A DNA stretch of 64,000 bases. Origin: Penium margaritaceum (Eukaryota > Streptophyta > Zygnematophyceae > Desmidiales > Peniaceae). The translations under genes were made by a program, and so were the position numbers. Each line of letters begins with the position of its first letter. Positions within the stretch are counted from its first letter, which is position 1. The notes beneath the pieces were generated by a model, which worked only from the letters and a program-made list of their open reading frames with translations, made no database searches and had not been told where the DNA came from. Shown one piece after another: positions 1 to 11,529 of the stretch. The stretch is from the NCBI GenBank assembly GCA_023375785.1, contig SZWC01001518.1, positions 134,793 to 198,792 of the forward strand. The letters run 5' to 3'.

Positions 1-345
1 TGGCCTTGACCCCGCCCCGCTACTCGGCTGTCCCTCCAGGCCCTGCAGCCTTCATGCGTACATCGCGGCCTTGTTGTACACGCACGTTCGACTGTGCATC
101 TGAGTGGTGCTTCGGGTTCGCCGAATACACTTCGCTCATGTAGTCTCGCAACGCCCTCCAACTTGTCCAAGCTTGGCCCGTTGCGGTCGCGGTGGTCTTG
201 TCCTTCAGCTTCTTGCTGGCAAGACCATCGCGTAAGTACTCCAGCAGCAAGCACTCTGGGTACTTGAAGGTATGGGTACCGTCGCTCTTGGTGAAGCTTT
301 CGGCTTCCTCCACGAGTGCTATAAACTCGCGCAAGTAGGCCTCAA

Positions 346-1132
346 GCGAGTTACCCAACTGCCTGAAGTCCTTGATTGTGTGGAAGGCGCGCTGCGCTTC
401 CTCACGTTAGGTACACTTCTTATGCATGACTGTGCAGAAGGCTTCCCACGGCATGGGCTACCACTTGAGGTGAGGCCTTTGCGCACTCCACTCCTTGACC
501 ACNTATTCCCAAGTGAACGAGAATAGGCCGAGGTATTCACTCCAACGTGCCTGTTGTCTTGACAGGTTTGGTTGCGTTTGGAAAAACACGAATGGATTAT
601 GGTCGGTCACGACTGTCCCATCCCCCTCAGCACCCTCGAGATAGCAACGCCACATCTTGAAAGTGTGTACTACTGCAAGGAGCTCTTGGTCCCCGGTCGT
701 GTACCGTGTTTCCACAGGGATGAGCTTCCGGCTCTCATACGCAACTGGGTGACCGTTCTGTATGAGGACGGCTCCAAGTCCTACTACCGATTAAGGTACT
801 GCGAACGTGATTGGACTCATCGCTTTGAGGGCATTTGCTTCAATCACTGTGTTACATAATTTTTGCACAGTGGTCGGTGTCGCCACCACTAAGCAGGTTC
901 GGTCCTCCAACTCGTCCGGTAATGCAAGATTTAGTGAGCAATATCAATCAACAAGTGCACAATGAGGTTCAATGNGCGAGTTACCCAACTGCCTGAAGTC
1001 CTTGATTGTGTGGAAGGCGCGCTGCGCTTCCTCACGTTAGGTACACTTCTTATGCATGACTGTGCAGAAGGCTTCCCACGGCATGGGCTACCACTTGAGG
1101 TGAGGCCTTTGCGCACTCCACTCCTTGACCAC
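346..1132. repeat. Duplicated contig end around N503 and N975
   Basis: Positions 346-502 and 976-1132 (157 bp) read the same. The first copy stops at an N (503) and the second begins just after an N (975). Joining 502 directly to 1133 would give one continuous gag sequence. This is the signature of two contigs whose overlap was not merged, not of a biological duplication. Confidence 0.85.
504..974 (-). pseudogene. Ty3/gypsy RNase H fragment (probably misplaced contig)
   Basis: The minus strand reads a clear Ty3/gypsy RNase H segment: VETRYTTGDQELLAVVHTF, WRCYLEGAEG, then TDHNPFVFFQTQPNLSRQQ and RWSEYLGLFSFTWE. A frame-shifted GAVLIQNGHPVAYESRKL-like stretch precedes it. RNase H removes the RNA strand during reverse transcription and normally follows RT, far downstream of gag. 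Here the 471-bp piece sits inside gag, bounded by single Ns at 503 and 975, while gag is continuous without it. I infer that it is a contig scaffolded into the wrong place, probably from the same or a related element. A closely similar but more decayed copy lies at 4736-5430. Confidence 0.75.
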
Positions 1133-1315
1133 ATACTTGAAGAGCTTGTCTTCAAGCCGAGTCGTGACAAGATTGCCCCACTGAATGAGTGGAGCCATGT
1201 GGATGCGTAGGACGTGCTCCATGTGGTTCAACCAGTCGGTCAGCTTCACGCCCTTCTGGAAGATCTCCATACTGTGGAGGAAGGACGTGTTGATGACCGG
1301 CCCCGAGGTCATCGT

Positions 1316-1742
1316 GGTAGGCAAGTCGTCGTTGCCACTGGCAGTGGCAACTGCAACTGTGGCGAGCTACGTTTGCTGCTGCATCCGCACATGGGTCACG
1401 CTCTGCAATGCCTTGTCAAGGTCGTTGCATCGGTGGCTTGCCTCATGGGCGCCCAGGCGTTGCAGCTGGCGATCATGGTCAAGGTCCGTGATGCTCTGCC
1501 CAGCGTGGGCCAGCAGGTTGGCGAACGCNGGTAGGCAAGTCGTCGTTGCCACTGGCAGTGGCAACTGCAACTGTGGCGAGCTACGTTTGCTGCTGCATCC
1601 GCACATGGGTCACGCTCTGCAATGCCTTGTCAAGGTCGTTGCATCGGTGGCTTGCCTCATGGGCGCCCAGGCGTTGCAGCTGGCGATCATGGTCAAGGTC
1701 CGTGATGCTCTGCCCAGCGTGGGCCAGCAGGTTGGCGAACGC
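1316..1742. repeat. Duplicated contig end around N1529
   Basis: Positions 1316-1528 and 1530-1742 (213 bp) read the same on both sides of a single N at 1529. Removing one copy restores a single gag path. It is an unmerged contig overlap. Confidence 0.85.
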
Positions 1743-2534
1743 AAAGTTAATCTCTGATTTCGTCAGAGCATTGGCGATAGCCTCCAGGGCCTCGCGTTGT
1801 CCGTGTACCTATACCCACTGTAGGAGGGTACGGTTCGCGTACACGCTTCCAATGAGTAGCACCTCTTAGAGGATACTGTCATCAGCGACGACGCTCAAGT
1901 GGGCGCTGCCCTGCCCCATTGCGACCACATCGTAGGAAGGGGAGTCCGCCCCCACACCTCCGAGTGGTGCCATACCTCCACCGTTGGTGGTGATGTTGAG
2001 TCGGCCCGCTGCTTCAGCAGCAAACTCCACAAGCCTACGGTGGTCATCGCGAATTGCCTTCACGACGTCGTTGTCCAGCTCGTTCTCGCAGGAACTTCCC
2101 GCGTGGCTGCATTAGGTGCCCTTGCTGCTCTATGCAGTCTCGTTGCCGTTGGCAGCTTCAGGCAATGCGGTGAGCGCCTTGCTCTTCTCGAGCAATCAGG
2201 TCGAGGTCGCCGCACGACGATGGCGATCATCGCGATCCTCTTCGCCTTCGCCATCGTCGGTGTCGTGCTCTTCGTCGGGATCCCCCTCCAGGGGATCCTC
2301 CTCCATCGCGTCGTCCGTCGCGTGGGGTTTGTCCACGTGCACATCGACGTTCTCGTCGAGCACTTTTGCGGCCTCCGCACGCTTCTCAGTGTCGCTGAGG
2401 TTTGCGTCGGTTGCCTTCAGTTTGGCAGCCGTGCTCACGGCGGCGGCTCCCAAGACGTGGAGTCCGCCGAGGACACGTGGTGAGGCCGTCACCACCTTGC
2501 CCTTGTTGGTCTTAGATGGGCCGGCACTTGCCAT

Positions 2535-3371
2535 CTCGTCGTCCGTGCAACTAGTACGTGGAAGTCGTTGTGGGAATCACCCCATAACTTTTGGGAAGGA
2601 TCGCCTCCGGCAAACTCCTTGCTCTCACGATCGGTTAAGCAATTATAAATTCAATTTCTATTTTCCGAGGCCACCACATCGGTACAAGGTTGTGGTTTTT
2701 GTAACTAGACTTCCTAAGCCGTGACTCATGGCGATTGGCAAGGGCTAGTATCTAGGAAAACAGAAAATTAGAGTACAAGGAAATGACAAAAATAAATGTG
2801 AGTGCCACTCACAAACTAGGACAAATAGAAGGGAAAGAGGTTCTAGCAATTCCTAGTAAGTCCTTCGTTCCCTCCTCTAGCTTCTTGTCCTCCTTTGTCT
2901 TCTGTCTTCCTTGGTCTCCTCTTGAGTCTTTTGCGCGTCTCGCGCCCCTTGGCGGCGTCTTCCTTGAACCGACGGCGTTGGAGTACGGTCAAGACCCTCC
3001 AAGGTGCCACCCTCCTCCTTTTTAGGGTGCTCTCAGGTCGTGAGAGTCCCTGGTCTTGGGAAAGGCAGATGTCCCATTTTTTTGGATGAGGGAGGGGGAA
3101 GGAGTCTTGTACAAGGGGAGGATTTTTTGGGAACTCCCAACCCTGCCCCACGAAAATCTTTCAAGTCCCCTGGAACTGGGGAGAGGTTGGAAGGAAGTGG
3201 CGTCACCAAGTAGAGATTTTTTCTAGCTCTCTAAAGCACTTTACGGTGCTTCAATGCGTGAAGATACCGTAGTCCCTGCTGGCATTTCTGTTGCTGCTTG
3301 CAGCTGCCGACGGCGTTTTATATATGGCGTAGCCGTCGTTTCCGCCGATCCCTTAGTCGCGGGGGTCGTCT
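2535..3371 (-). other. Leader of the Ty3/gypsy element
   Basis: This ~840-bp stretch lies between the primer-binding site and the gag start. No conserved coding segment is seen on either strand. It would be the 5' untranslated leader, where such elements usually carry packaging and translation signals. A TATATA run near 3320 could be a promoter-like element but nothing else supports that. Confidence 0.45.
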
Positions 3372-3384
3372 GGCTTTGATACCA
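3372..3384 (-). promoter_or_regulatory. Primer-binding site (initiator Met tRNA type)
   Basis: Read on the minus strand the site is TGGTATCAAAGCC. It differs by one base from the common plant TGGTATCAGAGC site that pairs with the 3' end of initiator methionyl-tRNA. It sits one base inside the LTR edge at 3386, as expected for a minus-strand element. Confidence 0.75.
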
Positions 3385-3385
3385 C

Positions 3386-4124
3386 TGTAACGAGTCGATT
3401 CTCCAGCTCTTGCTCTGAATTTGTCGTCAAAGTTCGCAGAATGGCATTCTCAATCCGCATCAGGGATTTACCCCCTTTGTAGGACTGAGGGGCAATCGTC
3501 ATCAACGACCCAGAGCAGGGAGACTAAAATATTTTGAGTCTCCAGAGGCCCATTTCCGTTTTTAACCTTACCCCTGTTTTTGGGATCCAAACCGGGGGTT
3601 TTTACCTCGAACTCGTGCATTTACACAAGTTTTCGGTTTCAAAACTCATAGTTCGTCCTAAACGAACTTGAGTTTTGTTTTTGATGCGTCGGCGTGAATT
3701 CGTCGCGTGCGAGGCACGATCGGTGATTTCGCGATGACTTCTCTTGTACGCTTCCCTCATCCTTGCTCTCACCCTCGCTCCCCCTATCCCTTGTCCTCGC
3801 TTGCTCGTTTGCAAGGAGGGCGAGGGGGGGGTGAGTGAGGACACGAGGCCACGAGGCCTCGCCCTCGAGGCCCTTGTGGCCCCTCAGCCGCCGATCAGGC
3901 TAAGGCCGGGATGGGCGGTTGGCGGCTGGCCGGCCGGTGGCCAGCCGGTTGCTTGGCCGGCCACCGGCCGTCCAGCCGGCCGGTAGCGAGCTGGCCGGCG
4001 GCCAGAAAAATGCTGGCCGCCGGCCAGCACTCGCTGACGCGAGGGGTGGTGCGCAACCACCCCTCGCTTCAGCAAGGAGGGAGGGCCGAACCGGCCCTCC
4101 CGCTACACAAACCCTCATACAACA
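3386..4124 (-). repeat. 5' LTR of the minus-strand Ty3/gypsy element
   Basis: The inner edge is well placed: TGTAACGAG begins at 3386, one base from the primer-binding site. The outer edge is estimated at 4124 from the last plausible ...ACAACA terminus, giving about 740 bp. The partner LTR would lie left of the window, so the outer edge cannot be checked here. The outer (U3) part is very GC-rich and full of hairpins, described separately. Confidence 0.55.
3932..4101. repeat. Cluster of four perfect hairpins in the LTR
   Basis: Four perfect inverted repeats follow one another: 11-bp arms at 3932-3942/3959-3969, 16-bp arms at 3990-4005/4013-4028 around a 7-base A-rich loop, 12-bp arms at 4039-4050/4056-4067 around GCGCA, and 10-bp arms at 4079-4088/4092-4101 around AAC. 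The first two are built from GGCCGG-type words. They lie in what would be the U3 region, upstream of the element's own promoter. Confidence 0.8.
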
Positions 4125-4735
4125 TTATAGCCATGGGCCGTGTCCATGAGACCGCAAATAAATTCCACGCTAACAGAATCTCGTGGAGCCTTAGAAGTAC
4201 GAAATTGTTAAATATTTTGCAAGCCATTTATTACCATTTTTAGAGACATGGACTGTAGGTCGTGTAGTACCTACGAATATTGGCAATCCATCGAGGCCAC
4301 CAACAGTGGTCTGAGAGTGCTTGTCCCGTCTTTGGTGGTCCCATATTACTTGCCACTTGTGAGCTTGGGATAATCACTCGAAGGTATCCCAAGTTCAGTA
4401 CAACGACTTTTTCTCTGTGCTAGTAAATTTTATTGCATCTTCCATCAATCCATACTTGTCCAGTATTCGATAGTCTTGAAATCTCAAATCCACATTACTC
4501 ACATGTTCTTCCTGTTTAACAAATCACCAAAGGAGATTTCTCAAGTTTCTTGTTGTATTGGTGCAAATGGGGGGTCTTTTGTTTGTATTATAGATGTTGT
4601 CATGGAAATTAATAGCGTATTGAACTAAGTGATTGCTGTAATTTACAAGGGTTGCCTACTTCGTGGATTTGCGACATTAATGAATCATGGCCGAAACTCC
4701 AACGTGAACAAAAGTGGCTAACGTATTAATTCAAA
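4125..4735. other. No gene seen
   Basis: Ordinary unique-looking sequence with stops in all frames. It separates the young gypsy LTR from the older pol remnant. Confidence 0.5.
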
Positions 4736-5430
4736 TGAGCTTGTTGCCTTGACAGCTTTGGTTGCATTTAAAAAATAATGGATTGTGGACAGTCACGACC
4801 ATCACTCCCCTTTTAGTGCTTGCAAGGTAACAACACATTGAAATTGTGTACCAAAGCAAGGGGCTCCGGGTCACCAGTCATGTACCATGTCTTTAGAGGG
4901 ATGAGCTTCTGGTTTTTATACACGACAAGATGGTCATTCTACATGGGAAACTATCACATTCCTACTATTGAAGCATCACATTGCATAGCATATGGTTGCG
5001 ATGGATCAAGATGATCCAAGATAGGTGCTATTGACAGAGGACAAGTGTCTTTTACGTTGATAAAAGATTTTTTGATTTCAACTCTTCATTATGGATGAAT
5101 GTCCTTTTCCTTTTAACCTATTTACCTTAGCTACCAAGGTTGAATATCCTTGCATAAAAAATTGACAGTAGTTTGCAAGGCCAATGAAATACCTAATCCT
5201 CTTAACGTTTTCACTCTACGGCCAATCCTCTACGACTTGGACTTTCCATGGATAGGCATAGTTACCGTCCTTTTCAATTACGCGTCTAAGCTGCTTGAAC
5301 TCGTCTCGTACAAACCTGTAGTTGCTCTAATTCACACATAATTTTTACTCTAAAAGGATTATAGGAATTTGCGCAAATGTTCCATGTGCTCTTTCATTTA
5401 TTTGGGAGACTCATGATATCCTTTAAGTTC
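4736..5430 (-). pseudogene. Decayed Ty3/gypsy RT-thumb / RNase H remnant
   Basis: At nucleotide level 4736-5040 aligns with the RNase H contig at 540-860, with many substitutions and small indels. Farther along the minus strand, fragments such as MKEHMEHLRKFL and FIGLANYCQFF correspond to the RT C-terminal EEHL..HLR and the connection motif RSFLGLANYYRRF of Ty3/gypsy pol. Frames are broken throughout. This is a much older insertion than the gag-bearing copy at the left edge and cannot be functional. Confidence 0.65.
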
Positions 5431-8400
5431 AACAAACCAGGGCATGTGGTACTTCAACTTTGACGAGCAACCCAGGTCAATACCTCGGTGTTCCATTGAT
5501 TCAACAACTTTTCATCATCGTCCGACCGTGGAGGATACCACATGGAGGGAATGTTGCCCGCTACAGGAAAAATCTGACAGGCTTGGCTTGACACGTCACG
5601 CAAATAGGCATGTGATGTGCCATGCCACCTATCGCTGCAAGTCCACATCGTCCTTTTGGACCGGATGGATGGATATAACAGTGTGCCTGGCATGCTTTGG
5701 TGATGAAAATCACCGGATCATGCACCGCACACGTTAGGTCAAACATTGTCTAATGAAAAAAATTGAGACTGGAGACAAGAATTTTGGTGAATCTGCCAAT
5801 TGTAGAACAAGAGAATCGACAACCCCCTGTCTTAGGGTTGGAAGGCACCAGGGTCCTAAGACATGGTAGCTGAGTACACTTGTTTTTCCTTCCACATACT
5901 GCAATCATCATTCAAGGAGGCGGCATTGGTCCTTTGGCACGTGCAATTGTCATCAACATCTAACATTCGACACGATAATGCTCTGACATGGATTATCTTG
6001 GTTTCAACAATCTCCCCTCGTTTCAGTTTGAAATTTGTGTCGTAGGCTTCCGCTCATGCCCATGTCAAAAGCGCTTTACTTGTAACTGGGCTAGCAGAGG
6101 GAACCCATCTCAATGACCATGGATTCTATCCACAATCAAAGTTTTCATCGTATGGTATTCACCAAATGGGTGTACCACAACTATAATCGGTACAAGTTTG
6201 ATGGACACACTGTTTGCGTTAATGCTATGTGATTGTGATCGAATACTTTCGAATCACGTCAGATGACCATTTCCAAAATCCTTCCGTGCTCATGTCTTTA
6301 CATCCTAAGGTTCCATTCCAGAACCCATCAATGGATTGTGTTTCCCAAGTCGGGTTGCTTCAAAATCTTCTGTTAAATACATTCGGTACTTCCACTCAAT
6401 AGATGTTTTCCATATGCCTCACCCGAGGCACTCATGGAGGGGATCGCCCAAATCAAAGAATCATGAGAAACAACCACCATCGTGGATACCAATGCAGTGA
6501 CATTCAAAGCATATTGTTCCTAAATTTGGCAATGTACTTCAATTGAACCGTCCCTAAAGCCAATGGAGTTAAGTCATTTTACCATGACCTTCAGGGTCAT
6601 TAAAGCATGGGTGTGAGTACGTCGTAATCGCTATGATATCTCCCGGAGATCGGTTTTATTCCAAAATTGGATAGCCGGTGCTACACCATGCCTTTGGAAT
6701 GATAGGACTCCATTTGCATGATGTTTGAAGAGCACGATGTACACGACTAGTGTACTGTGTCATGATGTCCTTAATTTTGAGACGTTTCTCAAAACATTGA
6801 AAGAACATGACGAGAAACATTGTTTCCCTAAGCCCATATTGAAGAGTCATTTTACATAAACACTTGGCTGCGGCACATTCATCATTGATTTGCCTCAGTG
6901 CTGATTATGACTCGTTATGTGGTCGGTCGGACCACCAAGATGTTGGTGCCAACACATGGTTAGCATAAAGCTATCGGCTTAAAGTCCGTCTCCACGGTCA
7001 TAAGCTTTGGATGCAAAACCTAGACCCTGAAGTCATCCCAAACATGCCGTAGTTGGTTTGTAGAGAACTATGAGATCGTCATTGTACTCTAGAACTCCAC
7101 TAGTAGACAATGAATATTGCCTCTTTTTTTTCCGAAATGAAAATTTCACCAAAAATTTGATCAACTCATGTCACTGACATCGGTTCACAAACCTTTCTCT
7201 ACCAACGTCTATGACATGTTCACTCGTGGAGAAATGGTAGACTAAATCTGTCGCCTTCAAATTTGTTCACTTTTGAAATTCAATCAATCTCTTCATATGC
7301 TAGAAAGTAACCCTTGCAGTCTTCAACAACCGCATTGCAACGTCTTAAATTGTTGAGGATCCATAGAATAATCTTCACTCTCTCTGTTATTTTTACAACC
7401 CCCACTGATAATTCTCCTTCTCTTTTTAACTGGGTTGTCCATACACTCATATACATTTTTGTCGTTAGTACCAGTTGGGTACCACGATTTGTGTCCATCA
7501 TTCACCGAGTGATAGGGTGTCAATGGTTTTGCCATTTTCTTAGGGTATCATCTTTTATGGATTCAATCACGGACCCATGTTTGTATCGGCCATGACTATT
7601 GATGCACAGTATCTCCAAAAGGTACTAATGCATTCATTACACTCCGTGTACAAGTTGTATGATGTCAGTTCTCTAGGATTAAAGTCGGCATGTCAACCCA
7701 ACAGGCCTGATCAACATCTCATGGCACATTTTTACAAGGGTTTATCCATCAAACGATCACATTTTCCTTTCAACATCGCAGCGCAATGGGACGTTCGACT
7801 GTTGTGGAACACGTCATGTACCCACAAAACCACCTGTTTGGTAAAATGGTGTCGCCATTGGTATCCAAACTATCAGCTTATATAATCAGTTTGATCAAAC
7901 AGCACAAAACCGTTGTCATCACTTGCCTGTCCAAGTTGTCCATAACTTGATGTCGTGATCGGTTCACCAACAATTAGTGGATAAGGTTTTTGTGCATATC
8001 GTGCACATTTTCCATGTATACCGTGTACCCAATTTCACGTGAAAGAATTACAATGGAATTATTTGCATACCTTCATCCACTGAAAAGAAGATTGTTCTCT
8101 GTACTCGGTTGTTCGCGCTGACCTCTTGCTGCCATGCAGGTCGTGCATGCTTTGGAACTAGTATTCAACCGACTGGGCTTTTCTAGCTTGTTCCATATAG
8201 AGGTACAAAGGAGTACATACACCTTTAGCATGGTGCAACTTTGCGGAAATGGTCCTTTTCACACATGTAGACTATCCATATAAATTCTATGAATACCTCT
8301 TTTGGAAGTATCTTTCCACACTACTATCGGCAGAGGCAAGGTTTTGAACTTCAAATGCTTGTCGCTGTCAGCAAAATCTCGTATTGTGTGTATTTGTTAC

Positions 8401-8782
8401 GCCATCCGGGCATGCATCTCATCACCAAAGCCATTTGTGATTGTTTGTAGTCATGCCTGTCGGTTCTCTATCTGAAGAATTTGACAGTATGACCATCCTC
8501 GGATTTTTCAAGATGCCTTAGAAATGTCAGGCGACATGTTTTTGGCACTTGGAACAATGTCGTTGACGTACTTTCTTGTATAACTACTCCATGCATAGAT
8601 TGTATGATTCCATTCGGTGGTCTACCACAAGCTAACATGACCATGAAAAGAGTTGGATAGTTCTTGCTAGTGGATGCAATGGGGTGTGATCGGCACCCAT
8701 ATGATCGGTGCCATTGGCATCTTACAACATGTGTTGTACCATCAACACTAGTATAGCTAGTCCAACCGGGACTCATGGCCAT
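5431..8782. other. Gene-poor, probably ancient element debris
   Basis: No reading frame longer than about 100 codons and no recognisable domain. Since it lies 5' (minus strand) of a decayed gypsy pol it may hold the rest of that element, eroded beyond recognition. A faint protease-to-RT linker resemblance near 6400-6300 on the minus strand is too weak to call. Confidence 0.4.
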
Positions 8783-9413
8783 AGTGCATTTGGCACTCGT
8801 AAATGGTGCATTTGGCACCAATGACAGAAGCGCAACCCGTAGCATTTAACAACCGTGCAATCGGCGGTTATGACAATAGTGCATTCGGCACTCCTGTGAA
8901 TGTTTGAAACGACACATTTTTCAACTGAACATTCAACACTTATGCTGATTTTCTGTCTGGAACTCATATGAATTCTACGATTGTGTTTTCCATGTCGGCC
9001 ATATTCCCAGTGTAATTGACACATTTCCGTTTTGTGCGATCTACGCTTGTGCGGGGTTTTCCATAACTACATGTATGTTGAGTGCAATTGGCACTCACAT
9101 TCTTATTTGATAAAAAAATTATGCACAAACAAAATACCTAGCATGGTGCAATTGGCACCTCCGTGGATATGCAATCGGTGTTTGCTTTGGTCATATATAT
9201 GGAGACCATGAGAGTGCATTTGGCACTACTCATGGTCACAAATGAATCACAAATGCATTCAACATCCCTGAGTATGTGCAGCTCGTGCTTTTTAGTGGAT
9301 TCTTTTACACCGACAACTGTTTTTGCAACTAGCACATGTGGTGTTGCTAGTAGTGCAATCGGCACTAACGTCGATGATGTGGCTGCCACTCATATCAACA
9401 TGCAATTAGCACT
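8783..9413. repeat. Cluster of 15-bp palindromes RGTGCAWTYGGCACY
   Basis: Seven good copies are at 8783, 8805, 8878, 9081, 9145, 9213 and 9352 (each 15 bp), with degenerate ones at 8854 and 9401. Arms are AGTGC/GCACT or GGTGC/GCACC: the outermost pair changes on both sides together, so the pairing is kept. The centre is A-W-T-Y-G or similar. Spacing is irregular (22 to about 190 bp) and the sequence between copies is not itself repeated in an obvious way. No gene overlaps. Confidence 0.75.
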
Positions 9414-10329
9414 TGTTCTGTACTAACACTCGTGCGTTCTATGTTTTTCACATTGTTGCGCCAAGTAGGAGAGTTATCGAGTGGTCACAGTACATACGTA
9501 GCCTTTATTATTTTAGTTGGAATCAAGAAATTTTCTTGATGTATGTCAACGTTGTGGTTATGCAACCTGGTGTGCATTGTAGTGGCCCTTCTACACAAAA
9601 AAAACTGTCCAGCGCATGTACCACCTATGTTAAGCCATATCGTGGGTTTTAATAACCAAACAGTAGTTCGTTTTGAGAAGTACCCAAAACTTTGAGGTTG
9701 CTTCCATTTTTTCCCTTTAAGTTGTCCACAACACTGAAAACCGTCACAAAGAAGACAAAAACTGAGACCATTGATATTTTGTAGAGCGTAATCAGAGCCT
9801 TTGGCTTTTTACGTCTAGGCCCATGGCCAACTTGACCACACACTCGGGTTTGACCACAAAAGTCATCACCGCTTGAAACACTTTTCAGAATGGTTAGCAT
9901 GAAATTCCTTGACTTGAGGTATTATGAAGGTTGAGCATGGTTTTTTCACGTTGAGTGCCCTTTCTCTTTCATGATGTTGGGAATCTTCCATGCGTCACCC
10001 AATGGTGTATTGGGAAAATAACTGACTATCCCCTTTTCCACATGTACGAAAATACATATGTTCTCTTTTTTCCAGAACTTCTGAAAATATAAGGAAACTC
10101 AGACTGAGCTTCGTGAAACTCTTTATGACTGTAAAAACTGGGTCCCGTGCAAGAAATTGTCTTGTTTCTACAGGGTTAACCTAAGATGCTCAGACGGAGA
10201 GGCAAAGGTCAATCTGAATCTTGTACAGGTGACCTGCCGGTTCCAGCCTCACGGATAGACGACTGTGCAACTTCCACTTGTCTGTTCTGGTCACTAGTAC
10301 TTCTCAGTTATTGCCGGTGTGTCCCGTGA
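9414..10329. other. No gene seen
   Basis: Short frames only. Nothing recognised between the palindrome cluster and the left minisatellite. Confidence 0.5.
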
Positions 10330-11210
10330 CCATCCCCTTGATGTGAGGGGAAGGGAGGCAGGAATTTTCCTCCTCTTTTCTCGTCTCCACACTAGGGGGA
10401 TGTAGGTGGGACTGAGGAAACCCACCACTCCACCCCTCTTCTGGTACAACATGCACCATAGACGAGGGGAGGGAGGTTTGCTCCTTTCCTCCTCCATTGG
10501 CGCGTACGGCTTTGTGGGGGAGGGATATCCTCATCCTCTCTTTCCTTTTTGGTACCCTTGGCATCCTAGGAGAGAGTGGGAGAGGGAGTCCCTTTCCCCT
10601 TCCCCCCCTTGTGCGCCGTCGGTGCCATGGACGAGGGGGAAGAGGAGGCACTGACCTCTCCTCCCCCTTGGTGCCGTTGGTGCCATGAGAGAGGAGAGGG
10701 GGAGGCTCACTATCTCCACACCCTTTTGGGTACCTCGGCACCATTAACAACGGGAGGGAGGGGGGGTGGGAGGCCCGCTTTCGCCTCTCCCCCTTGGATG
10801 CCGCCAGCGTCATGGACAAGGGAGAGGAGGAGGCACAGGCGTCTACTCTCCCTTTGCACTGTCTGTGCCATGAATGATGAGGGGAAGAGAAAGATCACCC
10901 TCTCCTCTCCTCTTTGGACGCTGTCGGAGCCATGGACAATGGGGGGGAGGAGGGGGAGGGAGAAATCCATTCTCGCCTCACCCCCTTGGATGCCTTGGTG
11001 TCACGAATGAGGGGAAGAAGGAGGTATGAGCCTTCTCTTCCCCTTGGCAGTAGCGCCACCATAAGCGAGGAGGAGGAGGAGGTTGGCCCTGTCCTCTCCC
11101 CCTAAAACGAGATGTGATGGAGGGGGGCACCCTATTCCTCCCTTTGTTGTAGTCTGCCCCATATTGTGAGAGGAGAGAGGAGGGAGGCAAGTCCCTTCCT
11201 CTCCTCTTCG
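10330..11210 (-). repeat. Left hairpin minisatellite (~60-70-bp units)
   Basis: About a dozen diverged units. On the minus strand each reads roughly TTGTCCATGGCRCC, then GACGGCRCCAAGG, then a purine run (GGGGGAGGAGAGG) and a pyrimidine run (CCTCCTCTTCCCCC). The purine and pyrimidine runs are complementary, so each unit can fold into a hairpin. The same unit occurs in the opposite orientation at 14060-14870. Long reading frames here exist on both strands only because the unit is near a multiple of three; they are not evidence of a protein. Confidence 0.8.
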
Positions 11211-11516
11211 GGCCGTCTCAGTTCTGCGCTCGACAGAGCTTGAGCTATCCCTGTCGGGCGGGCGGCGTTTGGTCTCCTAGTTGTCAGTCCTCAGGAAGCG
11301 TTCTGTTAAACGCTCTTTTTAGGTCAAGCTGTCGGAGTCGGACAGTTTTTTCTCGAGTCTCGGTGTTTCTTGACTCCCACCGATTGGGCGGGTTTAATTC
11401 CGGGCTTTGGTTTCTGTCCATGCAATGCCCTGATAAACGGTTGACGTTTGCTTTGACACTGGTCAAACGGACGGATGGAAGTCAGGAGAAGGATTTCATT
11501 TTTTAGTAGAAGCCTC
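11211..11516 (-). other. Leader between minisatellite and primer site
   Basis: About 300 bp with no coding signal. It sits between the primer-binding site and the minisatellite, so it would be the start of the internal region of the left LTR element. Confidence 0.4.
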
Positions 11517-11528
11517 GCTCTGATGCCA
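11517..11528 (-). promoter_or_regulatory. Primer-binding site of left LTR element
   Basis: The minus strand reads TGGCATCAGAGC, one mismatch from the plant initiator-Met-tRNA site, one base from the LTR edge at 11530. It fixes this LTR as a 5' LTR whose internal region runs toward lower coordinates. Confidence 0.7.
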
Positions 11529-11529
11529 A

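Larger units (their letters stand above)
20..2534 (-). pseudogene. Ty3/gypsy gag polyprotein, broken
   Basis: Read from 2534 downward, the frame starts MASAGPSKTNKGKVV and runs through an acidic, Asp/Glu-rich N-terminal region. It then becomes capsid-like: a W-containing helical stretch at about 1320-1090 (LTDWLNHMEHVLRIHMAPL, then VVKEWSAQRPHLKW) and a typical gag segment at 358-20 (NSLEAYLREFIALVEEAESF, then FKYPECLLLEYLRDGL). This matches Ty3/gypsy Gag, which forms the particle that packages element RNA. Position supports it: it lies downstream, on the minus strand, of a primer-binding site and LTR. Several stops and frame changes (near 2200, 1860, 1370 and 410) and three assembly joins break the frame, so no intact protein is made from this copy as assembled. 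Protease and most of pol should lie left of the window. Some breaks may be assembly errors rather than true mutations. Confidence 0.7.

Noticed and set aside
5454-5693. Minus-strand 79-codon frame upstream of the gypsy remnant
   Set aside because: No recognisable motif and overlapping frames on the other strand; cannot be told from chance.
10304-11010. Frames of 144-171 codons on both strands
   Set aside because: Same minisatellite, inverted copy; openness on both strands shows it is compositional.
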